Below are positions 8,593-18,083 of a stretch of 64,000 nucleotides of DNA, one piece after another (the first letter of the stretch is position 1; every line of letters begins with the position of its first letter). The stretch covers positions 62,001 to 126,000 of the forward strand of contig NZ_BCYT01000009.1 of assembly GCF_001598335.1 (NCBI RefSeq), read 5' to 3'. The position numbers and the translations under genes are program-made. The notes under the pieces are model-generated. The model was not told the DNA's origin. It worked only from the letters and a program-made list of their open reading frames with translations, and did not search any database. The DNA comes from Sphingobium abikonense NBRC 16140 (GTDB taxonomy: Bacteria; Pseudomonadota; Alphaproteobacteria; Sphingomonadales; Sphingomonadaceae).

Positions 8593-10656
8593 TCACCCGC
8601 CGCGCAGCAACCCTACGGCCGCATCCTTTTCGAACAGATAGAGGCAGGTACGCGCGGCCTGCCCCCGCGCGCTGTCCAGCCCGCCATCGCGTTCGATCAG
8701 CAGATGCGCGTCATCGCGCGCCGCGTCCACCAGCGCCGCAACATGCTCCGGACTGGCCAGTTTCATCACAGCCTCGCCCGACTGGCGCGTGCCCAGCACC
8801 TCGCCCGCGCCCCGCAGCTTCAGATCCTCCTCGGCGATGCGAAAGCCGTCATTGGTTTCGCGCATCAGCGCCAGCCGCGCGCGCGATGTTTCGCCCAGCG
8901 CGTTGCCGCGCAGCAGCAGGCAGGTGGACGGTTTGTCCCCGCGCCCCACTCGCCCGCGCAGCTGGTGCAGCTGCGCCAGGCCGAACCGGTCCGCGCCCTC
9001 TATGATGATAAGGCTGGAGTTTGGCACATCGACGCCCACCTCGATCACCGTAGTCGCCACCAATATCTGCGTGCGGTTGCCGGCAAAGGCTTCCATCGCC
9101 GCGTCTTTTTCCGGCCCCTTCATCCGGCCATGGACCAGGCCGACGCGATCGCCGAACCGCAGCCGCAGCGATTCCGCGCGCGCCTCGGCCGCCGCCTGGT
9201 CGCTGGTTTCGCTTTCCTCCACCAGCGGGCACACCCAATAGGCCTGCCCGCCGCTTTCGACATGGCGGGCGAGCGCGTCGACCACCTCGTCCAGCCGGCT
9301 CGCCGCCATCACCAATGTCTGGATCGGCTGGCGGCCGGGCGGCATTTCGTCGAGCCGCGACACATCCATTTCGCCATAATAGGTCAGCGTCAGCGTGCGC
9401 GGGATCGGCGTCGCGGTCATCACCAGCAAATGCGGCGCGCGTTCCGCCTTGTTCGCCAGCATCATCCGCTGCGCGACGCCGAAGCGATGCTGTTCGTCGA
9501 TCACGGCAAGGCCCAGCGCCTTGTAACGCACCGCCTCCTGAAAAATGGCATGCGTGCCGACCAATATGTCGATGCTGCCATCGGCCAGCCCCATCAGCGT
9601 GGCTTCGCGCACCTTGCCCTTTTCGCGCCCGGTCAGGATCGCGATTTCGATGGGCATGCCCGACGTCATCTTGCGCAGCGTTTCATGATGCTGCCGCGCC
9701 AATATCTCGGTCGGGGCCAGCATTGCCCCCTGCATCCCCGCCTCGACCGCATTCAGCAGCGCCATCAGCGCGACCAGCGTCTTGCCTGATCCCACATCGC
9801 CTTGCAGCAGCCGCAGCATCGGCGTTGTTTGCGCCATGTCGCCCTCAATCTCGCCGATCGCCCGGCGCTGCGCGCCCGTCGGCGCGAAGGGCAGTTTCAG
9901 CATCGCGCGCAGCCGCCCGTCGCCCTCTATCGACACGCCGCGTCGGCGGCGCGACGATTGCCGCACCAGCATCAGCGCCAGTTGACCGGCAAAAATCTCG
10001 TCATAGGCGAGCCGCTCGCGCGCGGGGCCATCGCCCGGATCGGCATGAGCGCGGGCCAGCGCCTCTCGCCAGGCGGGCCACCCCTTGCGCGCCAGCAGGC
10101 TGGGTTCGATCCATTCCGGCAGGTCGGGCGCGCGCGCCAGCGCCTGCGCCGCCAGGTCGCGCATCCGGTTGTTGGTCAGCCCTTCGGACAGGCCATAGAC
10201 CGATTCGCGGGCGGGCACCGTGTCCGCTTCCTCGGGCGGCAGCACATGGTCGGGATGGACGATCTGGAGGTTTTCGCCATAGGCCTCCAGCTTGCCCGAC
10301 ACGAATTTGGGTTCATTGAGCGGCAACAGCTTGCGCGGCCAGCCGCTATTCTTCCCAAAATAGACGAGGGCGACGCCATTGCCCTGCCCGTCCACCGCCA
10401 GCACGCGGAACGGCGCGCGCGCGCTGCCGCCGGCGCGATAGTCGATGGGCGTCAGCACCGTGCCGATGATCCGCCCGGCGTCGGCCATGTCCAGCCGGTC
10501 AGTCAGGTGGCGATCGACCCAGCTGACCGGCAGATGGAAGGCGACATCGACCGCCCGCTTGAGGTCCAGTCGCTCCAGCGGACGGGCCAGCGCCGGTCCT
10601 ACCCCTTTGAACAGGGAAATTTCGGCAAAGATCGGATTGAGAATATCGGGTCGCAT
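8593..10656 (-). CDS. recG: ATP-dependent DNA helicase RecG
   Basis: 687 residues from ATG 10656 (MRPDILNPIFAEISLFKGVG); the open frame upstream has no family likeness and crosses a palindromic repeat. Domain order is an N-terminal wedge with OB fold (about 60-160, FHLPVSWVDRHLTDR), helicase motif I GDVGSGKT near 286, motif II DEQH near 385, motif III TATPIPRTL, and motif VI QLRGRVGRG. RecG remodels stalled replication forks and Holliday junctions. The gene is divergent from sdhE and mfd across a large inverted repeat, a recG-sdhE-mfd order I recall in alphaproteobacteria. Confidence 0.97.
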   Translation of the reverse strand: MRPDILNPIFAEISLFKGVGPALARPLERLDLKRAVDVAFHLPVSWVDRHLTDRLDMADAGRIIGTVLTPIDYRAGGSARAPFRVLAVDGQGNGVALVYFGKNSGWPRKLLPLNEPKFVSGKLEAYGENLQIVHPDHVLPPEEADTVPARESVYGLSEGLTNNRMRDLAAQALARAPDLPEWIEPSLLARKGWPAWREALARAHADPGDGPARERLAYDEIFAGQLALMLVRQSSRRRRGVSIEGDGRLRAMLKLPFAPTGAQRRAIGEIEGDMAQTTPMLRLLQGDVGSGKTLVALMALLNAVEAGMQGAMLAPTEILARQHHETLRKMTSGMPIEIAILTGREKGKVREATLMGLADGSIDILVGTHAIFQEAVRYKALGLAVIDEQHRFGVAQRMMLANKAERAPHLLVMTATPIPRTLTLTYYGEMDVSRLDEMPPGRQPIQTLVMAASRLDEVVDALARHVESGGQAYWVCPLVEESETSDQAAAEARAESLRLRFGDRVGLVHGRMKGPEKDAAMEAFAGNRTQILVATTVIEVGVDVPNSSLIIIEGADRFGLAQLHQLRGRVGRGDKPSTCLLLRGNALGETSRARLALMRETNDGFRIAEEDLKLRGAGEVLGTRQSGEAVMKLASPEHVAALVDAARDDAHLLIERDGGLDSARGQAARTCLYLFEKDAAVGLLRGG

Positions 10657-10722
10657 GGCTATCTCACGCGCTCTAGCCCAGCCGGGACGGTGGCACAAAT
10701 GGCGGCTCGCACCTCGATACAG

Positions 10723-10838
10723 CCGTTCGTGCTGAGTGGGTCTGAGCAAAGTCGAAGACCCGTATCGAAGCATCCTGCGTCGAACGATCCTTCGATACGC
10801 CGCTTCGACTTCGCTCAGCGGCTACTCAGGACGAACGG
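10723..10838. repeat. Large nested palindrome between recG and sdhE (REP/BIME-like)
   Basis: Three nested pairs of arms face each other: CCGTTCGTGCTGAGT (10723-10737) with ACTCAGGACGAACGG (10824-10838); TGAGCAAAGTCGAAGA (10743-10758) with CTTCGACTTCGCTCA (10804-10818); and GTATCGAAG (10762-10770) with CTTCGATAC (10792-10800). The centre is a 21-base loop. The whole 116-base element could fold into one long hairpin. Its core words are those of intergenic repeats common in sphingomonads. It fills the divergent gap, so transcripts of sdhE from further upstream would carry it. Confidence 0.82.
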
Positions 10839-10847
10839 ATGAAGTGA

Positions 10848-11117
10848 ATGAACATGAACGACACTCCCCATCTGCGCCGCATGAAGTTTCGCGCCTGGCA
10901 TCGCGGCACGCGCGAATCGGACTATACCGTGGGCGGCTTCTTCGACCGTTATCACGCGACCTGGAACGAAGAGGAAATCGCGTGGTTTGAACGCTTCATG
11001 GAAGAGCAGGATGCCGACATCATGGGCTGGGCGGTGGGGACGATCCCCGTGCCCGATGAATGGAAGGGTCCGATGATGGACCGGTTCCTGAAACTCGATT
11101 TCGTGAAGATCGTCTGA
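10848..11117 (+). CDS. sdhE: Succinate dehydrogenase FAD assembly factor SdhE
   Basis: 89 residues (an ATG two codons later is an alternative start). The motif RGTRESD (about 19-25) is the conserved RGxxE loop of the SdhE/YgfY/Sdh5 family that promotes covalent FAD attachment to SdhA. WFERFMEEQDADIMGW matches the family's D-x-D-x-x-x-W helix. It acts in the cytosol on the flavoprotein subunit of succinate dehydrogenase. It is sandwiched between two palindromic repeats, with recG divergent upstream and mfd downstream on the same strand. Confidence 0.92.
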   Translation: MNMNDTPHLRRMKFRAWHRGTRESDYTVGGFFDRYHATWNEEEIAWFERFMEEQDADIMGWAVGTIPVPDEWKGPMMDRFLKLDFVKIV

Positions 11118-11120
11118 AAT

Positions 11121-11239
11121 CATCCTCCCCTGCACGGGGAGGTGGCAGGCCGAAGGCTGACGGAGGGGTGTAACCCTCTCAATAATGTGACACCCCTCCA
11201 CCGGCTTCGCCGGTCCCCCTCCCCCTAAGGGGGAGGATG
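11121..11239. repeat. Inverted repeat between sdhE and mfd
   Basis: Outer arms CATCCTCCCC (11121-11130) and GGGGAGGATG (11230-11239) are exact complements. Inside, a region with GGCCGAAGG and GGAGGGGTGT (11148-11171) faces ACACCCCTCC and CCGGCTTCG (11190-11213). The 119-base element therefore folds back on itself and fills nearly all of the gap, ending 11 bases before the mfd ATG. A single hairpin with the same ATCCTCCCC arm recurs at 51024, so it belongs to a repeat family. The mfd ribosome binding site may overlap the right arm or lie just after it (AAAGAG). Confidence 0.82.
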
Positions 11240-11249
11240 AAAGAGCAGA

Positions 11250-14200
11250 ATGACCGATCTTCAAAAAATCCTCAGCGCCAAGGCGCCGATCACCCTGGCG
11301 GGCGTGCCGGCCGGGTTCCTGCCCTGGCTGCTCGCGGATCTGGCGCGCGCGGCCGGCGGAGCGGCGCCGGGCCGCGCCGTCTTCATCGCCGCCGACGAAC
11401 AGCAGGCGCGCGCCATCGCCGACACCGCGCCAACCTTCGCCCCGGAACTGGAGCTGATCGACATTCCCGCGTGGGACTGCCTGCCCTATGATCGCGCCAG
11501 CCCGTCGCTGCGCGCGGCGTCTGCGCGTCTGGCGGGACTTCACGCCTTGCAGGTCAAGCCTAAGGGACCGCAGCTTGTCGTCACCACGCTGGCGGCGATG
11601 ACGCAGCGCACGCTGACCCCCTTTCGCGTGCGGCAATTGGTGGCGAAACTCGCGCCCAAGGAACGGATCGCGATCCAGCGGCTGGCCGAGATGTTACAGG
11701 CCAATGGCTATGTCCGCACCGATACCGTTCATGACCGGGGCGAATTCGCCATCCGCGGCGGCATTGTCGATCTGTTCCCCGGCGGCGAGGAACAACCGCT
11801 GCGGCTCGACTTTTTCGGCGACGAGATAGAGACGGTCCGCCGGTTCGACACGTCCGACCAGCGCACCACGGGCAGCGTCGATGGCTTCACCCTGCTCCCG
11901 GCGTCCGAAGCACTGCTGGACGAGGACACGATCAAGCGGTTCCGGCTGCGCTATCGCGAGACATTTGGCGCAACCGCGACCGGCGACCCGCTCTATCAGG
12001 CGGTCAGTGACGGCCGCCGCCTGGCCGGCATGGAACATTGGCTGCCATTGTTCGAAGAAAAGCTGGTGCCGCTGACCGATCATCTGGGCGATGCCGTGAT
12101 CGTGCGCGATTCCGGGGTGGCGGGCGCAGCGGAAAACCGGTTCGAGGCGATCCGCGATTATCACGCCAACCGGGTGCAGGCGAAATCATCCGATCCCGGT
12201 TCCTATCGTCCGCTCAAACCCGACGCCCTTTACCTGAACGCGGCCGAATGGGACGCGGCGGTGGCGTCGCTGCCGATGCATGCCACCACGCCTTTCCACG
12301 AGCCGGAAAGCGCGACGGTGCTGGATTTCGCGGTCGACGGGCCGCGCGATTTCACCCCCGAACGCGCACAGAACAGCAATATCTACGACGCTGTCAGCGC
12401 CCATATCGACGGCCTGCGCCGCAAGAAGAAGAAGGTGGTGATCGCCAGCTATTCGGCGGGCGCGCGCGAACGCCTGTCCGGGTTGCTCGCCGATCATGGC
12501 GTGGCGCGGATCGCTGCGGCCGATGACTGGCAGGAAGCGCTGGGCCTTGCCGCCGACGGGCGCGTCGCGCTGATCGTGCTTGGCCTAGACCATGGCTTTA
12601 CCGCACCCGATGTCGCGGTGCTCACCGAACAGGATATGCTGGGCGACCGGCTGGTGCGCCGCGCCAAGCGCAAGAAGAATGCGGACGCCTTCCTGCAGGA
12701 ACTCGCCACGCTGACGCCCGGCGATCTGGTCGTGCATCGCGACCATGGCATTGGCCGCTATGATGGGCTGACGCAAATTCCGGTGTCGAAGGCCGCGCAT
12801 GATTGCGTCGCGCTGGAATATGCCGGCGGCGACAAACTCTATGTGCCGGTCGAAAATCTCGAAGTCCTCTCGCGCTATGGCTCCGAAACCGATGGCGTAA
12901 GCCTCGACAAGCTGGGCGGCGAGGCCTGGCAGCGGCGCAAGGCGAAGATGAAGGAGCGCATCCGCGAAATTGCGGGCGAGCTGCTCAAGACCGCCGCCGC
13001 CCGCGCGCTGCGCCCCGCCACCGTCGCCGAACCCGACGTCGCGGGCTACCCCGCCTTCGTTGACCGCTTCCCCTATCAGGAAACCGACGATCAGGATCGC
13101 GCGATCAGCGACGTGATCGATGATCTTGGCGCGGGCAAGCCGATGGACCGGCTCGTGTGCGGCGACGTGGGTTTCGGCAAGACAGAGGTCGCGCTGCGTG
13201 CTGCCTTCGTCGCTGCGATGGCCGGGATGCAGGTCGTCGTCATCTGCCCCACCACCCTGCTCGCGCGCCAGCATCACATGAATTTCGTCGATCGCTTCCG
13301 TGGTTTCCCGATCGAGATCGGCCGCCTGTCCCGCCTGGTCCCCGACAAGGAAGCAAAAGCGGTAAAGGCGGGCCTCGCCGATGGCAGCATCGACATCGTG
13401 GTTGGCACGCACGCCCTGCTCGCCAAGGGGATTGAGTTCAAGCGGCTGGGCCTCGTCATCGTGGATGAGGAACAGAGGTTCGGCGTCACCCACAAGGAAC
13501 GGTTGAAGGGCCTCAAGACCGACGTGCATGTGCTGACGCTGACGGCGACGCCGATCCCGCGCACGCTGCAAATGGCGATGTCGGGCCTGCGCGAATTGTC
13601 GGTCATCCAGACGCCGCCGGTCGATCGGCTCGCCGTGCGCACCTATGTCATGCCGTGGGATGGGGTGGTCATTCGCGAGGCGTTGCTGCGCGAACATTAT
13701 CGCGGCGGGCAGAGCTTCTTCGTCGTGCCGCGCATCGCCGACCTTACGGAAGTCGAGGAGTTTCTGCGCAACGAGGTGCCCGAGGTCAAACCCATCGTCG
13801 CCCACGGCCAGATGTCGGCGACCGAGGTGGAGGAGCGCATGTCCGCCTTTTACGACAAACGCTATGACGTGCTGCTGTCGACCACCATCGTCGAATCCGG
13901 CCTCGATATTCCGAGCGCCAATACGCTCATCATCCATCGCGCCGACCGCTTCGGCCTTGCCCAGCTCTACCAGCTGCGCGGGCGCGTCGGCCGGTCCAAG
14001 ACGCGCGCCTATGCCTATATGACGACGCCCGCCAACCGCATCATCACCGACACGGCGGAAAAGCGGCTGAAGGTGTTGTCGGACCTCGACACGCTGGGCG
14101 CGGGCTTCCAGCTTGCCTCGCATGATCTCGACATTCGCGGCGCGGGCAATCTGGTCGGCGACGAACAGTCGGGCCATATCAAGGAAGTGGGCTTCGAACT

Positions 14201-14723
14201 CTACCAGTCGATGCTGGAAGACGCGATCCTGGACGCCAAGGCCGGCGGCATCGCCGAAGAACGGCGCAGCGAGGAATTTTCGCCACAGATCAGCGTCGAC
14301 GCGCCGATCCTCATTCCAGAAGAATTCGTGCCCGACCTCGACCTGCGCATGGGGCTATATCGCCGCATCAACGAACTGGAGGATCGCCAGGGCCTCGAAT
14401 CCTTCGCCGCCGAACTGATCGACCGTTTCGGCAAGCTGCCGCTGCCAACGCAAAACCTGCTCAAGATCATCGAGATCAAGCAGAATTGCCTGGCCGCTAA
14501 TATCGCCAAGATCGATGTCGGCCCCAAGGGCGCGCTCGTTACCTTCTTCGAGGATCGCTTCCCCAAGCCGGAAAATCTGGTCGCCTATGTCCAGCGATTG
14601 AATGGTGTCGCCCGGTTGCGCCCTGACAGCAAGATCGTGCTGGATCGCGCCTGGGGCGATCCGCAGGCGCGCCTCAATGGCGTGCTGCAATTGTCCAAGG
14701 GGCTGGCGAAGGCCGCAGGGTAA
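11250..14723 (+). CDS. mfd: Transcription-repair coupling factor Mfd
   Basis: 1157 residues, the normal size. The order is: UvrB-homology region (about 1-340) with EMLQANGYVRTDTVHDRGEF and IRGGIVDLFPGG; RNA-polymerase-interacting CarD-like domain near 485-550 (TPGDLVVHRDHGIGRYDGL); RecG-like translocase with Walker A GDVGFGKT near 638 and DEEQ near 738, then QLRGRVGRSKTRAYAY; and a C-terminal TRCF domain (about 1010-1110, IPEEFVPDLDLRMGLYRRI). It displaces RNA polymerase stalled at lesions and recruits UvrA for nucleotide excision repair. Confidence 0.98.
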   Translation: MTDLQKILSAKAPITLAGVPAGFLPWLLADLARAAGGAAPGRAVFIAADEQQARAIADTAPTFAPELELIDIPAWDCLPYDRASPSLRAASARLAGLHALQVKPKGPQLVVTTLAAMTQRTLTPFRVRQLVAKLAPKERIAIQRLAEMLQANGYVRTDTVHDRGEFAIRGGIVDLFPGGEEQPLRLDFFGDEIETVRRFDTSDQRTTGSVDGFTLLPASEALLDEDTIKRFRLRYRETFGATATGDPLYQAVSDGRRLAGMEHWLPLFEEKLVPLTDHLGDAVIVRDSGVAGAAENRFEAIRDYHANRVQAKSSDPGSYRPLKPDALYLNAAEWDAAVASLPMHATTPFHEPESATVLDFAVDGPRDFTPERAQNSNIYDAVSAHIDGLRRKKKKVVIASYSAGARERLSGLLADHGVARIAAADDWQEALGLAADGRVALIVLGLDHGFTAPDVAVLTEQDMLGDRLVRRAKRKKNADAFLQELATLTPGDLVVHRDHGIGRYDGLTQIPVSKAAHDCVALEYAGGDKLYVPVENLEVLSRYGSETDGVSLDKLGGEAWQRRKAKMKERIREIAGELLKTAAARALRPATVAEPDVAGYPAFVDRFPYQETDDQDRAISDVIDDLGAGKPMDRLVCGDVGFGKTEVALRAAFVAAMAGMQVVVICPTTLLARQHHMNFVDRFRGFPIEIGRLSRLVPDKEAKAVKAGLADGSIDIVVGTHALLAKGIEFKRLGLVIVDEEQRFGVTHKERLKGLKTDVHVLTLTATPIPRTLQMAMSGLRELSVIQTPPVDRLAVRTYVMPWDGVVIREALLREHYRGGQSFFVVPRIADLTEVEEFLRNEVPEVKPIVAHGQMSATEVEERMSAFYDKRYDVLLSTTIVESGLDIPSANTLIIHRADRFGLAQLYQLRGRVGRSKTRAYAYMTTPANRIITDTAEKRLKVLSDLDTLGAGFQLASHDLDIRGAGNLVGDEQSGHIKEVGFELYQSMLEDAILDAKAGGIAEERRSEEFSPQISVDAPILIPEEFVPDLDLRMGLYRRINELEDRQGLESFAAELIDRFGKLPLPTQNLLKIIEIKQNCLAANIAKIDVGPKGALVTFFEDRFPKPENLVAYVQRLNGVARLRPDSKIVLDRAWGDPQARLNGVLQLSKGLAKAAG

Positions 14724-14729
14724 GACGAC

Positions 14730-14757
14730 GGGCGGCGCGCGTCATACGCGCCCGCCC
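14730..14757. terminator. Hairpin between convergent mfd and fpr
   Basis: GGGCGG-CGCG (from 14730) pairs with CGCG-CCCGCCC (to 14757) across a short loop with one bulge, in the 47-base gap between two converging genes. There is no T-run on either side, so terminator function is inferred from position only. Confidence 0.42.
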
Positions 14758-14770
14758 ATTGCTCCTATCG

Positions 14771-15589
14771 TCAGCCGACGAAGGCGCGCTCGATCACGAA
14801 CTGGCCGGGCGCCGCGTTGGAGCCTTCGGTAAAGCCCGCGCCTTCGAAATAGGCGGCGAACTGCTTGATCATCTCCATGCTGCCGCACATCATGATCCGG
14901 TCGGTTTCCGGGTCGAACTTCTTCGCGCCGGGGATCCCGGCGAACAGCGCGCCGCTCTCGACCAGCGCGTCGATGCGCTGCGTATGGCCGTCAAACGGCT
15001 CGCGCGTGACGGTGGGCACATAATGGAATTGCCCGGGTGCCTGTTCGGACACCAGCGGATCTTCGGACCATTTGGCCTCCAGATCGTCGCGGAAGGCAAG
15101 GTCGGACACGCGGCGCACCGAATGGACGATCATCACCTGCTCGTAAAATTCATAGACGTCCGGGTCGCGCGACAGGCTGAGGAAGGGGGCCAAGCCCGTG
15201 CCGGTCGACAGCATGAACAACCGCTTGCCCGGCAGCAAAGCGTCGGTGACGAGCGTGCCGGTGGGCTTGCGGCCCAGATAAATCTGGTCGCCCGGCTGGA
15301 TCAGCTGAAGCTTCGACGTCAGCGGGCCATCCTGCACCTTGATCGACAGAAACTCGATTTCCTCGTCCCAGCTGGGGCTGGCGACCGAATAGGCGCGCAG
15401 CAGCGGCTTGCCATTGTCGCCCTTGAGGCCGATCATCACGAACTCGCCCGAACGGAAGCGGAAGCTGGCTGGCCGCGTGATGCGGAAGCTGAACAGATGT
15501 TCGTTCCAATGCTTCACCGACAGCACGGTTTCCACGGAAAGCGCGCCGGTGGGTTCCAATGCCGGCTTTTCGGTCGTTACGTCGGTCAA
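14771..15589 (-). CDS. fpr: Ferredoxin--NADP+ reductase
   Basis: 272 residues. The start is TTG at 15589: an in-frame stop codon directly precedes it, AAGGA lies nine bases upstream, and no ATG occurs before the FAD domain. FAD binding is shown by LLRAYSVASP (63-72), NADP binding by STGTGLAPF (128-136) and MMCGSMEMI near 230. The C-terminus RAFVG fits the bacterial FPR subclass rather than plastidic enzymes. It moves electrons between NADPH and ferredoxin or flavodoxin in the cytosol, important in oxidative-stress defence and iron-sulfur metabolism. Confidence 0.93.
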   Translation of the reverse strand: MTDVTTEKPALEPTGALSVETVLSVKHWNEHLFSFRITRPASFRFRSGEFVMIGLKGDNGKPLLRAYSVASPSWDEEIEFLSIKVQDGPLTSKLQLIQPGDQIYLGRKPTGTLVTDALLPGKRLFMLSTGTGLAPFLSLSRDPDVYEFYEQVMIVHSVRRVSDLAFRDDLEAKWSEDPLVSEQAPGQFHYVPTVTREPFDGHTQRIDALVESGALFAGIPGAKKFDPETDRIMMCGSMEMIKQFAAYFEGAGFTEGSNAAPGQFVIERAFVG

Positions 15590-15750
15590 CTAACTTCGTC
15601 CTTGCTTGCGTTGGCGCGGCCCGCGCCGCCTCAATTGCGGATCGTTCGCAACAGATCAGATGCGCGCGAATTGGCCCTTCCGCGCCGCGAAGGCAAGGCC
15701 AAAAAAACTTGGGGGTGGCAAAGCGCCGGCTTCCGCCGCGCGGCGGGTCG

Positions 15751-16062
15751 TCAGCCAAACAGGCCCTTGGCGATGCCGCTCAATTCATTGGCGGGGTTGC
15801 CGTCGCCGTCCCGGTCGAACATGCTGCCCAATTGGCTCATGATCGCTTCGGGCCCGCCAAAACTGCCCATCAATTGCTGCAACTTGTCGGCCGACACGCC
15901 ATGTTCGGCCGCCGTTTCGGCAAGCGCCGCCACGCTGGTTTCGCCCGATCCGATCTTCGCCGCGATCTCGCGCATCAGCGCCTGCATCTGTTCAGGCGTG
16001 ACGCCGATCTGCGCGGCGACCGCCTCCAGCCCGCCCAGTTTGCCGATGATGCTGTCGAACAT
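15751..16062 (-). CDS. Small helical protein with a DxDGDG loop, unknown function
   Basis: 103 residues from ATG 16062, supported by AAGGAG nine bases upstream; the frame is open further upstream but without a site. The sequence is mainly amphipathic helix (GLEAVAAQIGVTPEQMQALM, KLQQLMGSFGGPEAIMSQ) and ends with MFDRDGDGNPANELSGIAKG, a Ca2+-loop-like acidic turn. There is no signal peptide or membrane segment. It recalls YidB/DUF937-type small proteins, but I cannot confirm that. It sits between fpr and the pckA terminator on the same strand. Confidence 0.7.
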   Translation of the reverse strand: MFDSIIGKLGGLEAVAAQIGVTPEQMQALMREIAAKIGSGETSVAALAETAAEHGVSADKLQQLMGSFGGPEAIMSQLGSMFDRDGDGNPANELSGIAKGLFG

Positions 16063-16162
16063 GCGCTTACGCTCCTTTTCACTATCCACGCAGATTAGCA
16101 GGAGCGCCGGGTCAACGCAAAAAGCCCCTTCGCTTAAAAGGCGGAGAAAACCAGACTTCGCG

Positions 16163-16199
16163 AAAAAGGGGCGGGAAACCATGGCCCCCACCCCTTTTT
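16163..16199 (-). terminator. Intrinsic terminator of pckA
   Basis: On the minus strand AAAAAGGGG (16191-16199) and CCCCTTTTT (16163-16171) form a nine-base stem with extra G/C pairing inside, ending in five T. It lies just after the pckA stop. A second C/T-rich fold (GCGAAGGGGC then TTTTTGCG) follows at about 16125-16140 and may be a backup. Confidence 0.75.
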
Positions 16200-16217
16200 G
16201 TCATACTGTCGCTCGCG

Positions 16218-17819
16218 TCAGGCGGCAGTCAGCGCCGCGCCGCGCACGCCATCGTCGACATGCTCTTCAAACTGCGCGAAATTGTCGACGAAGGCCTTGA
16301 CCAGCGTTGCCGCCGTTTCGTCATAGGCCTCGCCGTCCGCCCAGGATGCGCGCGGATCGAGGATGGTCGAATCCACGCCCTCCACCGCCACGGGCACTTG
16401 GAACCCGAAATTGGGATCGGTGCGGAACTGCGCATTGTTGAGGCTACCGTCGAGCGCCGCGTTCAGCAGCGCGCGCGTGACCTTGATCGGCATGCGCTTG
16501 ATGCCCGGCATCGTCGCCTTGCCGCCCGACCAGCCGGTGTTGACCAGCCAGCAGGTGACGCCGCCCTTGTTGATCCGTTCTTTCAGCAAATTGCCATAGA
16601 CCGAGGGGTGGCGCGGCATGAAGGGCGCGCCAAAGCAGGTCGAGAAGGTCGCGGTCGGTTCGGTCACGCCGATTTCGGTGCCTGCGACGCGCGCGGTGTA
16701 GCCGGACAGGAAATGATACATTGCCTGTTCGGGCGTCAACCGCGCGATCGGCGGCAGCACGCCATAGGCGTCGGCGGTCAGGAAGATGATGTTCTTGGGA
16801 ACCGGCCCCAGATTCTTCTCCGAAGTGTTGGGGATGAAATCGATCGGGTAGGAGCCGCGGCTGTTTTCGGCGAGGCTGTTGTCATCCAGGTCGATGGCGC
16901 GGGTTTCCTCGTCCATCACGACATTTTCCAGCACCGTGCCGAACCGCTTGGTGGTGGCGAAGATTTCCGGTTCGGCCTCAGCCGACAGGTTGATCATCTT
17001 GGCATAGCAGCCGCCTTCGAAGTTGAAGACGGCCGTGTCCGACCAGCCATGTTCATCGTCACCGATGAGCGTGCGGCTGGCGTCGGCCGACAGCGTCGTT
17101 TTGCCGGTGCCGCTGAGGCCGAAGAAGACCGCCGTATCGCCGTTCGCGCCGATATTTGCCGAACAATGCATCGGCATCACGCCCTTGGCCGGCAGCAGAT
17201 AGTTGAGGATGCCGAACACGCTCTTCTTCATCTCGCCGGCATAGGCGGTGCCGCCGATCAGGATCAGCTTTTCGGTCAGGTTAACCGCGATCACCGTTTC
17301 GCTGCGGCAGCCATGGCGCGCGGGATCGGCGCGGAAGCTGGGCAGGTCAATGATCGTATATTCGGGCGCAAATCCGGCCAGTTCCTCGGCGGTCGGCCGC
17401 ACCAGCAGCGTGCGGATGAACAGATTGTGCCAGGCAAATTCGTTGATGACGCGTACATTGACGCGATGCTCAGGCTGCGATCCGCCGAACAGGTCGGCGA
17501 CGTAGAGCGTGTCCTTTTCGCCCAGCGCCTTGAAGAAATCGTCCTTCAATGCCGCAAAATGCTCCGGCGTCATCGCGACATTGGTGTTGCCCCACCAGAC
17601 CGTGTTTTCGGTTTCGGCGTCGCGGACGATGAACTTGTCCTTGGCGCTGCGGCCGGTGTGCTTGCCGGTCTTGACGACCAGCGGGCCGTCCTTCGACAGC
17701 TTGCCCTCGCCATTGCGCACGGCCGCCTCGACCAGCGGCGCGGTGCCGAGATTCCAATGCTGGGTGGCATGGGTAGTGATGCCCTGGTTCGCCAGGGTGA
17801 TAGAGGATTTGGCCTGCAC
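16218..17819 (-). CDS. pckA: Phosphoenolpyruvate carboxykinase (ATP)
   Basis: 533 residues, the usual ATP-type PCK length. The kinase-1a loop [16 protein letters not shown] starts near residue 234, preceded by [20 protein letters not shown]; the kinase-2 segment includes [11 protein letters not shown]. The PEPCK-specific domain and [17 protein letters not shown] near the C-terminus agree. It converts oxaloacetate and ATP to PEP, CO2 and ADP, the first step of gluconeogenesis. It is divergent from chvI; in rhizobia pckA lies beside chvI-chvG in the same way and the ChvI regulator controls it, so ChvI control is plausible here (inference). Confidence 0.98.
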   Translation of the reverse strand: MQAKSSITLANQGITTHATQHWNLGTAPLVEAAVRNGEGKLSKDGPLVVKTGKHTGRSAKDKFIVRDAETENTVWWGNTNVAMTPEHFAALKDDFFKALGEKDTLYVADLFGGSQPEHRVNVRVINEFAWHNLFIRTLLVRPTAEELAGFAPEYTIIDLPSFRADPARHGCRSETVIAVNLTEKLILIGGTAYAGEMKKSVFGILNYLLPAKGVMPMHCSANIGANGDTAVFFGLSGTGKTTLSADASRTLIGDDEHGWSDTAVFNFEGGCYAKMINLSAEAEPEIFATTKRFGTVLENVVMDEETRAIDLDDNSLAENSRGSYPIDFIPNTSEKNLGPVPKNIIFLTADAYGVLPPIARLTPEQAMYHFLSGYTARVAGTEIGVTEPTATFSTCFGAPFMPRHPSVYGNLLKERINKGGVTCWLVNTGWSGGKATMPGIKRMPIKVTRALLNAALDGSLNNAQFRTDPNFGFQVPVAVEGVDSTILDPRASWADGEAYDETAATLVKAFVDNFAQFEEHVDDGVRGAALTAA

Positions 17820-18083
17820 GCCTTTGCTCCTGTCTATGTTGTCGTCCCGCGCATGCCATCATGGTCGGGGTCGATCCGCCTCCCCGTCGCCCTTTCGTAA
17901 GGCGTCCGGCTTGCTGACATATTTCGCATAGGACGTGATGCGAGCAGCGTCAAATTGAGTCGATGCTGCGCCGCAACCATCGGGACGGCGCTTCGCGGCC
18001 CGGCATCGTCAGCCTTTCTTGCAGCCCCGCGTGCCATGGTCTAACGCTGCTGCGCTCTGCAACCTGATCAGCCGGGACGCCGC

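Noticed and set aside
7080..9005. 641-residue plus-strand open frame
   Set aside because: Antisense to mscS, the lipoprotein gene and recG, all clear from motifs; His/Arg/Gln-rich low-complexity translation.
12585..14177. 530-residue minus-strand open frame within mfd
   Set aside because: Lies opposite intact helicase motifs of mfd and has no recognisable domain.
16260..17900. 546-residue plus-strand open frame opposite pckA
   Set aside because: pckA has every catalytic motif; the opposite frame is an Arg/Gly/Asp-rich shadow.
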